A stretch of 6,061 nucleotides of DNA from Armatimonadetes bacterium RBG_19FT_COMBO_69_19. Its GTDB lineage: Bacteria > Sysuimicrobiota > Sysuimicrobiia > Sysuimicrobiales > Kaftiobacteriaceae. The notes below the pieces were generated by a model. The model did not search any database. It saw nothing but the letters and a program-made list of their open reading frames with translations, and was not told the DNA's origin. The stretch spans positions 1,882 through 7,942 of the forward strand of contig MENB01000145.1 of the NCBI GenBank assembly GCA_001768125.1. Reading direction: 5' to 3'. Positions 1-6,061 of this stretch are shown piece by piece. Numbering within the stretch: position 1 is the stretch's first letter; every line of letters begins with the position of its first letter. Position numbers and translations under genes: made by a program.

Positions 1-1
1 C

Positions 2-148
2 GCCGCGTTCTTTGTCGCGGGGGCGGCCACGCTGATCGCCATCCCGCTCACCAAGATCCGTCACTGCATCTATTTCTTCCTCTCGCGGTACTTCTTCGGC
101 CTGTTCTACGGCCGCCGCGGGGTCATCGGAGGCATCCAGCATGAGTGA
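2..148 (+). CDS. 3' end of NarI/HdrE/DsrM-like membrane cytochrome b subunit (partial)
   Basis: Only the last 48 codons are in the window; the frame is open to the left edge and ends at TGA 146-148. The fragment starts with a hydrophobic stretch (residues 1-16), probably the end of the last transmembrane helix. It continues with P-L-T-K-I-R-H and an aromatic, basic tail ending in YGRRGVIGGIQHE. A Pro-x-Thr-Lys/Arg-x-x-His step after the last helix, followed by a Tyr/Arg-rich cytoplasmic tail, is typical of the nitrate reductase gamma (NarI) superfamily, which includes HdrE and DsrM. These are diheme cytochrome b proteins that exchange electrons with membrane quinones. The stop lies inside the next gene, an HdrD/DsrK-like protein, which is the usual partner of this family and strengthens the call. 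Which subfamily it belongs to cannot be decided from 48 residues. Confidence 0.7.
   Translation, partial: AAFFVAGAATLIAIPLTKIRHCIYFFLSRYFFGLFYGRRGVIGGIQHE
128..132 (+). promoter_or_regulatory. Ribosome binding site of the HdrD-like gene
   Basis: GGAGG lies 8 bases before the ATG at 141, inside the end of the upstream coding region. It supports the ATG at 141 as the true start and suggests translational coupling across the 8-base overlap. Confidence 0.7.
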
Positions 149-1439
149 GGTCGTCAACACCGCCCTGGCCGCCCTCGAGCGCTCCCTCGACCGGCGGCTC
201 ATCGCCGCGCTTGAGGTCTGCGCCCGCTGTGGCATCTGCGCGGAGTCGTGTCACGTGTACGCCTCCGATCCCGCTCCGGCGCACGTCCCCGCGGCGCGGG
301 CCGAGGCGGTGCGGACGATCTACCGCCGGCAGCACGATCCGCTGGGGAGGCTCTTCCCCTGGCTGGCCGGCGCGAAGGACCTGACCGAGTCCGCGCTGGA
401 CGCGCTGGTGGAGACGGCGTTCGCCTCATGCACGTTGTGCCGCCGCTGCACGATCAACTGCCCACTCGGCGTGGACACGGCGCTCATCATGCGCGCCGCC
501 CGGTCGATGCTAACGTCGACGGGAAAGGCGCCCGAGATGCTGGTCATGCTGGCCGACGCGGCCATCGCCCGGGGCGAGAACGCCGACGAGTTCCGTGAGA
601 TCTACCGCGAGATCGTCGCCTCTCTGGAGGAGGAGGCGCAGGAGAAGACCGGGGATCCGACGCTCCGCATCCCCCTCGACAAGGAAGGGGCGGACATCCT
701 CTACGTCGGGCTCTCCGGCGCGCACACCATCCTACCCGCCGCCATCCTCTTCCACGAGGCTGGGGCGAAGTGGACACTCAGCATGTTCGAGGCCAGCAAC
801 TACGGTCTGTTCCTGGGCGACCCCACGAAGGCGAAGGCGATCGCGAAGCGGATCATCGACGAGGCGATGCGCCTCGGCGTCAAGGAGGTCGTGCTCACGG
901 AGTGCGGCCACGCCTACACCGTGCTGCGCTGGGAAGCCCCGAACTGGTTTGGGGGCGACTTCCCTTTCAGGGTGCGCAGCATCGTCGAGGTGCTCGCGGA
1001 TTACGTGCAGGAGGGCCGGCTGCTCCTGGATCCCTCGGTGAACACCGAGCCGGTGACCTATCACGACTCCTGCAACCTGGCGCGCAACGGTGGGCTGATC
1101 GAGGCCCCGCGGATCGTCCTGCGGGCGGCGGTCCAGCACTTCGTGGAAATGACCCCGCACGGGAAGGAGAACTTCTGCTGCGGCGGAGGGGGTGGGCTCG
1201 TCGCCGTTCCGGAGTGGTTCGAGACGCGGATGCGCGCGGGCGCGAAGAAGGCGGAGCAGATCCGCGCCGCCGGGGCGCCGGTCGTGGCCACGTCGTGTGA
1301 GAACTGCAACCTGCAGCTGACCGACCTGAACAGCTACTACAAGCTCGACGTGAAGGTCGTCGGCCTCATGGAGCTCGTCGTGAACGCGCTGCTCGCGGAG
1401 AAACGGCGCCAGGCCCTGCCGCTTCAGGAGGCAGCGTAG
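141..1439 (+). CDS. HdrD/DsrK-like (Fe-S)-binding protein with two 4Fe-4S motifs and a CCG domain
   Basis: The 432-residue protein is probably the cytoplasmic catalytic subunit of a membrane complex formed with the NarI-like protein encoded just upstream. Two ferredoxin-type motifs bind [4Fe-4S] clusters: C27-x2-C30-x2-C33-x3-C37 and C97-x2-C100-x2-C103-x3-C107, the latter followed by PLG. The C-terminal half has one complete CCG (cysteine-rich) domain: C311, the pair C346-C347 followed by five glycines, and C386-x2-C389. In HdrB/HdrD this arrangement binds a noncubane [4Fe-4S] cluster that reduces disulfides. The equivalent region in the middle (about 185-290) has the CCG-domain layout but keeps only one cysteine, C255 in ECGHAY. 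One intact CCG domain is closer to DsrK/HmeD than to HdrD, which has two. The protein has no signal peptide or clear membrane helix. The start is supported by GGAGG at 128-132. The physiological substrate is unknown; a heterodisulfide, another thiol/disulfide carrier or a DsrC-like partner are all possible. No CoM/CoB or dsr genes are visible. Confidence 0.85.
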   Translation: MSEVVNTALAALERSLDRRLIAALEVCARCGICAESCHVYASDPAPAHVPAARAEAVRTIYRRQHDPLGRLFPWLAGAKDLTESALDALVETAFASCTLCRRCTINCPLGVDTALIMRAARSMLTSTGKAPEMLVMLADAAIARGENADEFREIYREIVASLEEEAQEKTGDPTLRIPLDKEGADILYVGLSGAHTILPAAILFHEAGAKWTLSMFEASNYGLFLGDPTKAKAIAKRIIDEAMRLGVKEVVLTECGHAYTVLRWEAPNWFGGDFPFRVRSIVEVLADYVQEGRLLLDPSVNTEPVTYHDSCNLARNGGLIEAPRIVLRAAVQHFVEMTPHGKENFCCGGGGGLVAVPEWFETRMRAGAKKAEQIRAAGAPVVATSCENCNLQLTDLNSYYKLDVKVVGLMELVVNALLAEKRRQALPLQEAA

Positions 1440-1467
1440 GAGGGCACGCCACCCGGCGGACCCCTCC
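1439..1467. terminator. GC-rich hairpin between convergent genes, possible terminator
   Basis: Immediately after the HdrD-like stop, GGAGGG (1439-1444) pairs with CCCTCC (1462-1467). An inner CGCC (1447-1450) pairs with GGCG (1455-1458) around an ACCC loop. The hairpin lies between convergent genes, so it could end transcription from either side. No T-run follows on either strand, so it is not a classical intrinsic terminator. Chance pairing in GC-rich DNA cannot be excluded. Confidence 0.35.
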
Positions 1468-1486
1468 CGTCTCATGGTGCCGGACG

Positions 1487-1732
1487 CTAGGCGAGGAAGA
1501 TGCCGACCCGGGCGGCCGGGGACAGCGGTCTCGCACTGCGGAGGCGCTGGAGCAGTCGGGTCCGCGAACCGGGGAGGCGCTGCAAGATGATCGTCCAGGA
1601 GACGCCGCGGCGGTGAAGGACGAGCGCCCGTCCCTCTTCCACCTCAACAGATGTGACGCGCCGGTCCGGATCGGCCCTGATCACCTCCTGCACCGCCGCC
1701 CACACGCATGACGGCGGGGCGCTGATTGTCAC
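1487..1732 (-). CDS. Small hypothetical protein with SRPBCC-like sequence, perhaps degenerate
   Basis: This is an 81-codon frame from GTG (1732) to TAG (1487-1489). The N-terminus, TISAPPSCVWAAV, resembles the first strand and helix of SRPBCC (START/polyketide-cyclase-like) ligand-binding domains. Residues 31-68 (V-E-V-E-E-G-R-A-L-V-L, then S-W-T-I-I-L-Q-R-L-P-G-S-R-T-R-L-L-Q-R) resemble the later strands, where such proteins commonly have a Trp and a TRL-x-x-R motif. SRPBCC domains are usually about 140 residues or more. The middle and the long C-terminal helix therefore seem to be missing, which suggests either a very compact relative or a decayed remnant. No strong Shine-Dalgarno site precedes the GTG. 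The gene is on the same strand as, and 39 bases after, the small heme peptide. The family assignment is from memory of sequence patterns and is tentative; no function can be given. Confidence 0.4.
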   Translation of the reverse strand: MTISAPPSCVWAAVQEVIRADPDRRVTSVEVEEGRALVLHRRGVSWTIILQRLPGSRTRLLQRLRSARPLSPAARVGIFLA

Positions 1733-1771
1733 GGCCCGATAGGGTGCCCCCGACGGGGGCAGCGGCGCTGC

Positions 1772-1954
1772 TCACCCTTCACCTTCGGCGCTGGCCGGTG
1801 GGAACGGCCGCACCAGAGGCTGGAGGCTGACCGAGTTCGTGTGGCAGGCGACGCAGGAGCTTTGGCGCGGCGCGGGTGCGGAGGTGGCGGGAGGACGGAC
1901 GACGATCAGCGTAACCCCCCCGACGACAATGAGCACAGCGAATAAACGCAGCAT
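1772..1954 (-). CDS. Small exported or membrane-anchored peptide with one c-type heme motif (CxxCH)
   Basis: The frame encodes 60 residues from ATG 1954 to TGA 1772-1774. It begins with a short basic start (MLR) and a hydrophobic core of about 16 residues (4-19), then a Pro/Ala-rich stretch (21-29). This is a signal peptide or uncleaved anchor; the SAPA region has an AxA-like site, but a proline follows it. C34-V-A-C37-H38 is a canonical covalent heme c attachment motif, so the mature part should face outside the cytoplasmic membrane. No distal Met or His ligand domain follows: the chain ends 22 residues later with AEGEG. Monoheme cytochromes c are normally 80-100 residues or longer, so this is either a minimal heme peptide or the 5' remnant of a longer, possibly multiheme, protein cut by the TGA. 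It is probably cotranscribed after gltD (gap 84 bases). The ribosome binding site is weak. No homologue is recognised with certainty. Confidence 0.55.
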   Translation of the reverse strand: MLRLFAVLIVVGGVTLIVVRPPATSAPAPRQSSCVACHTNSVSLQPLVRPFPPASAEGEG

Positions 1955-1958
1955 GACG

Positions 1959-2004
1959 GATTCCAGGTGCCATTATCGGCGGGGCCATGCCCCCTCCTGG
2001 AATC
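1959..2004 (-). repeat. Nested inverted repeat between gltD and the heme-peptide gene
   Basis: Outer arms GATTCCAGG (1959-1967) and CCTGGAATC (1996-2004) are perfect 9-base complements. Inside them GGGGC (1981-1985) and GCCCC (1989-1993) form a second hairpin with a 3-base loop. The element starts 34 bases after the gltD stop and ends 4 bases before the heme-peptide ATG on the minus strand. It could be a transcription attenuator, an mRNA stabilising or processing hairpin, or an operator. No T-run follows it on the minus strand, so simple intrinsic termination is unlikely. Confidence 0.5.
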
Positions 2005-2038
2005 GGTTCAGCGGAGGAAAGACGGTAGTCTGAAGCGG

Positions 2039-3439
2039 CTAGGCGCCTTGCGTGTTCGCGCGCAGGTAGCGATCGATCGCTGCGGCTGCCGCACGACCGT
2101 CCACCAGGGCGGTGGTCACGAGGTCCGCCCCGCGCACGGCATCGCCGCCTGCGAATACCCCGGGGATCGTGGTCATGCCGTCGTCGTTCACGGTGTAGGT
2201 CCCCCACTTCGTGACCTTCGGTCCGTCGGATGCGGGCACGGGGCTGCCGTCGAAGCCGAACGCCTGGATGACGAGATCGGCGTCGATCTCGAAGTTGCTG
2301 CCCTCGATCGGCACCGGCTTACGGCGCCCCTCCTCGTCGGGCTCGCCGAGTTCCATGTGGATGACCTCGATGCCCCGCACGCCGCCGGCTCCGTTATCCA
2401 GGAAGCGCACGGGGGCCCGGAGCCACTCGAAGACGACGCCCTCGTCTTTCGCCGCCTGTACCTCACGGCGGCTGCCGGGCATGTTCGCCTCGTCCCGCCG
2501 GTACACGCAGGTGACGGAGGCAGCGCCGAGCCGCCTCGCGGTGCGCAGGCAGTCCATCGCGGTGTCCCCGCCGCCCAGCACGACGACGCGCAGACCGGTC
2601 AGGTCATCTTCGGGCTCGCCTTCCTCGGTGTTGTTGCGGATCAGGAAGGGCAGGGCGTCTTCGATGGCGTCGAGATGCATCCCCGGCAGCGAGGGCCGCT
2701 TCGGGACGGTGGCACCGGTGGCCAGGTAGACGGCGTGGAAGCCGCCGTCGAGGAGCTCGTCCAGGGTGACGTCCACGCCCACTCTCGTCTCGCAGACGAG
2801 CTCCACGCCCAGGCGCTCCAGGTACTCCGTGCGCCGGTCCACCACCGACTTTTCGAGCTTGAAGCCGGGGATCCCGTACCGCAACAGCCCTCCCGGTTTC
2901 GGCGACGCCTCGTACACCGTCACGTGGTGGCCGCGCCGGACGAGCTCATCCGCGCAGGCCAGGCCGGCCGGTCCCGAGCCCACTACCGCCACCCGGTGGC
3001 CCGTGGGGGCCGCCACCGCGGGGAGGGGGAGTCCTTCCTCGGCGAAGGCGTACTCGTTGATGAATTTCTCAATCGCCCCGATCGCCACCGGCGGGTGCTT
3101 CACGCCGACGATGCAGGCGTCCTCACAGAGGCGATCCTGCGGACAGATCCGGCCGCAGACTTCCGGCATGTTGCTGGTCGTCTGCGACAGGTGCGCCGCC
3201 TCGAGGAACCGGCCCTCCGCCGTGAGCACCAACCAGTCCTTGATGGTGTTGTGCAGCGGGCACGCCTTGACACAGGGCGGTTTGGCGCACTCCACGCACC
3301 GGGAGGCCTCGGCGATCGCCTGCTCGGGCGTGTAGGTCAGGCTGACCTCGCAGAAGTCCCGCAGGCGCTCCTGCGGCGGGCGCTTCTCGATGGGGATGTG
3401 GGGCAGCTTCAGACGGTCGCGTTTCTCCACATTGAGCAT
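2039..3439 (-). CDS. gltD: GltD-type NAD(P)H-dependent FAD/Fe-S oxidoreductase (glutamate synthase small-subunit family)
   Basis: The 466-residue protein passes electrons from NAD(P)H through FAD to iron-sulfur clusters. It has an N-terminal Fer4-like domain with C48-x2-C51-x4-C56-x3-C60 and C95-x3-C99-x5-C105-x3-C109 (the GRICPQDRLCE signature). An FAD-binding Rossmann motif follows (VVGSGPAG, 152-159), then PGGLLRYGIPGFKL (182-195) and an NADPH-binding motif (VVLGGGDTAMDC, 286-297). The C-terminal FAD contact is GVFAGGD (427-433). The length matches GltD (about 470 residues). The frame extends upstream to a GTG at 3490, but the ATG at 3439 has GGAGG 8 bases before it and gives the usual family start; a probable -10 box lies between the two. 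No large glutamate synthase subunit (GltB) is in view. The protein may serve a distant GltB, act as a homomeric GltA-like enzyme, or be the large subunit of an Nfn/sulfide dehydrogenase type pair. The symbol marks the family, not a proven reaction. Confidence 0.88.
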   Translation of the reverse strand: MLNVEKRDRLKLPHIPIEKRPPQERLRDFCEVSLTYTPEQAIAEASRCVECAKPPCVKACPLHNTIKDWLVLTAEGRFLEAAHLSQTTSNMPEVCGRICPQDRLCEDACIVGVKHPPVAIGAIEKFINEYAFAEEGLPLPAVAAPTGHRVAVVGSGPAGLACADELVRRGHHVTVYEASPKPGGLLRYGIPGFKLEKSVVDRRTEYLERLGVELVCETRVGVDVTLDELLDGGFHAVYLATGATVPKRPSLPGMHLDAIEDALPFLIRNNTEEGEPEDDLTGLRVVVLGGGDTAMDCLRTARRLGAASVTCVYRRDEANMPGSRREVQAAKDEGVVFEWLRAPVRFLDNGAGGVRGIEVIHMELGEPDEEGRRKPVPIEGSNFEIDADLVIQAFGFDGSPVPASDGPKVTKWGTYTVNDDGMTTIPGVFAGGDAVRGADLVTTALVDGRAAAAAIDRYLRANTQGA

Positions 3440-3447
3440 GCGCGGGC

Positions 3448-3452
3448 CCTCC
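3448..3452 (-). promoter_or_regulatory. Ribosome binding site deciding the gltD start
   Basis: The minus strand reads GGAGG within a GGGGGAGGG run (3455 down to 3447), 8 bases before the ATG at 3439. This favours that ATG over the in-frame GTG at 3490. Confidence 0.7.
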
Positions 3453-3471
3453 CCCGGTGGATTCGCCTCGC

Positions 3472-3477
3472 AGTATA
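3472..3477 (-). promoter_or_regulatory. Candidate -10 box for gltD
   Basis: The minus strand reads TATACT, one base from the sigma-70 -10 consensus and conspicuous in GC-rich surroundings. Transcription would start near 3465, giving a leader of about 26 bases that includes the ribosome binding site. No good -35 hexamer is visible 16-18 bases upstream, so an activator or another sigma factor could be involved. Confidence 0.4.
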
Positions 3478-3497
3478 GCGGTCGCAGCACTCATTCC

Positions 3498-3566
3498 CCT
3501 ATCAGGCGCGCGAGGGGTTCTGAATAGGGCGGGGGCCTGATGGAGCCCCGTACCCCCGGTGATAGG
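3498..3566. repeat. Repeated CTATCA-type half-sites in the divergent intergenic region
   Basis: CCTATCAGGC (3498-3507) has two inverted partial matches: GCCTGATGG (3535-3543) and TGATAGG (3560-3566). The matches give 7-base perfect inverted pairs, ATCAGGC/GCCTGAT and CCTATCA/TGATAGG. A further CCCTAT/ATAGGG pair sits at 3497-3502 and 3524-3529. The position between the gltD and malic enzyme starts suits an operator for a shared regulator, but no regulator gene is in view and the sites are short. Confidence 0.35.
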
Positions 3567-3592
3567 CTGACTCTGGACAACGACGGTCATCC

Positions 3593-3600
3593 GGGGTGAG
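3593..3600 (+). promoter_or_regulatory. Probable ribosome binding site of the malic enzyme gene
   Basis: GGGGTGAG includes GGTGA, complementary to part of the 16S rRNA 3' end, 5 bases before the GTG at 3605. The alternative GTG at 3596 overlaps this site and has no such sequence upstream, so 3605 is preferred. Confidence 0.45.
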
Positions 3601-3604
3601 ACCT

Positions 3605-5880
<2,276 letters not shown>

Positions 5881-5881
<1 letters not shown>

Positions 5882-5888
5882 AGGAGGA
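5881..5888 (+). promoter_or_regulatory. Strong ribosome binding site of the CBS-domain gene
   Basis: AAGGAGGA overlaps the last base of the malic enzyme stop. Its GGAGG core is 7 bases before the ATG at 5895. The strength and close spacing suggest that the two genes are transcribed together. Confidence 0.75.
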
Positions 5889-5894
5889 GCACCG

Positions 5895-6061
5895 ATGAGT
5901 CCTTTGCCAGCGAAGGCGATCATGACTGCACCCGTCATCACGATCACGCCCGAGATGGCGGTGCGTGATGCCGTGCAGATCCTGGTGGAGCGGCACATCA
6001 GCGGCCTGCCCGTGGTGAATGCCGCCGGGGAGCTGGTCGGCATCGTCACCGAGGCCGATCT
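5895..6061 (+). CDS. CBS-domain protein, 5' part (cut by the window edge)
   Basis: The first 55 codons and two further bases are present, and the frame stays open to the right edge. The sequence starts MSPLPAKAIMTAPVITITPE, followed by AVQILVERHISGLPVVN and GELVGIVTEADL. This is a textbook first CBS motif: the IMT-x-x-V start, the helix, H-x-S-G-L-P-V-V, and the G-I-V-T-E-x-D end. CBS motifs come in pairs (Bateman modules) and usually bind AMP, ATP or S-adenosylmethionine to regulate an attached or partner protein. Whether this one is a small stand-alone CBS pair or carries another domain (BON, kinase-like or ACT) lies beyond the window. Its position right after the malic enzyme, with AAGGAGGA 7 bases before the ATG, suggests cotranscription. 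Any regulation of that enzyme is a guess. Confidence 0.85.
   Translation, partial: MSPLPAKAIMTAPVITITPEMAVRDAVQILVERHISGLPVVNAAGELVGIVTEAD

Noticed and set aside
732..1475. A 247-codon minus-strand frame opposite the HdrD-like gene
   Set aside because: It overlaps a gene with well-placed cluster-binding cysteines and shows only Arg/His/Leu-rich shadow composition.
1487..1954. Reading through the TGA at 1772-1774 (for example as selenocysteine) to join the heme peptide and the SRPBCC-like frame
   Set aside because: The two frames are in phase, but the codons in between look like non-coding Pro/Ala sequence. No selenocysteine-insertion hairpin was recognised just after the TGA, and the fused protein would combine an exported heme peptide with a usually cytoplasmic fold.
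1779..1988. An alternative minus-strand frame starting at ATG 1988 after AGGAGG
   Set aside because: The Shine-Dalgarno-like sequence is good, but it is part of the inverted repeat. The product is an Arg-rich sequence out of frame with the signal peptide and CxxCH motif.
1967..3478. A 503-codon open frame on the plus strand covering gltD
   Set aside because: It is the antisense of a clear GltD family gene and has no recognisable domain. Long antisense frames are common at this GC content.
3440..3490. Extending gltD upstream to the GTG at 3490
   Set aside because: The extra 17 residues are not typical of the family, there is no good ribosome binding site before the GTG, and the best -10 candidate lies inside the extension.

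Overview
This is a GC-rich bacterial window (about two-thirds G+C by eye, with a strong G/C third-position bias and long antisense shadow frames). It encodes central redox and carbon metabolism. The Shine-Dalgarno sites are bacterial. The taxon cannot be fixed from the sequence alone. The combination of an Hdr/Dsr-type iron-sulfur protein with a NarI-like membrane partner, a stand-alone GltD-type flavoprotein and a MaeB-type malic enzyme would suit a GC-rich environmental lineage with respiratory or anaerobic capacity, but that is inference.

Layout. (1) Positions 2-148 (+) hold the 3' end of a membrane cytochrome b-like gene (NarI/HdrE/DsrM type). It overlaps by 8 bases the start of (2) a 432-residue HdrD/DsrK-like iron-sulfur protein at 141-1439 (+). 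The two look like subunits of one quinone-linked membrane complex. (3) A GC-rich hairpin follows the HdrD-like stop. (4) On the minus strand, converging on the HdrD-like gene, lie a 466-residue GltD-type oxidoreductase (2039-3439), a tiny exported peptide with one CxxCH heme motif (1772-1954) and an 81-codon frame resembling a shortened SRPBCC domain (1487-1732). A nested inverted repeat separates gltD from the heme peptide. (5) A divergent intergenic region (3440-3604) contains a probable -10 box for gltD and three copies of a CTATCA-like half-site. (6) A 758-residue malic enzyme/phosphotransacetylase fusion lies at 3605-5881 (+). It is followed after 13 bases, with a strong ribosome binding site, by (7) the 5' end of a CBS-domain gene (5895 to the window end).

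How they may work together. The malic enzyme decarboxylates malate to pyruvate and should produce NADPH. The GltD-type protein uses NAD(P)H through FAD and iron-sulfur centres. The HdrD/NarI-like pair would move electrons between the membrane quinone pool and a thiol/disulfide or other redox partner. The CBS protein may sense adenylates and regulate something near the malic enzyme. These links are inferred from proximity only. No mobile element, tRNA, rRNA or CRISPR array was seen. Most of the window is ordinary metabolism; the least explained part is 1440-2038.
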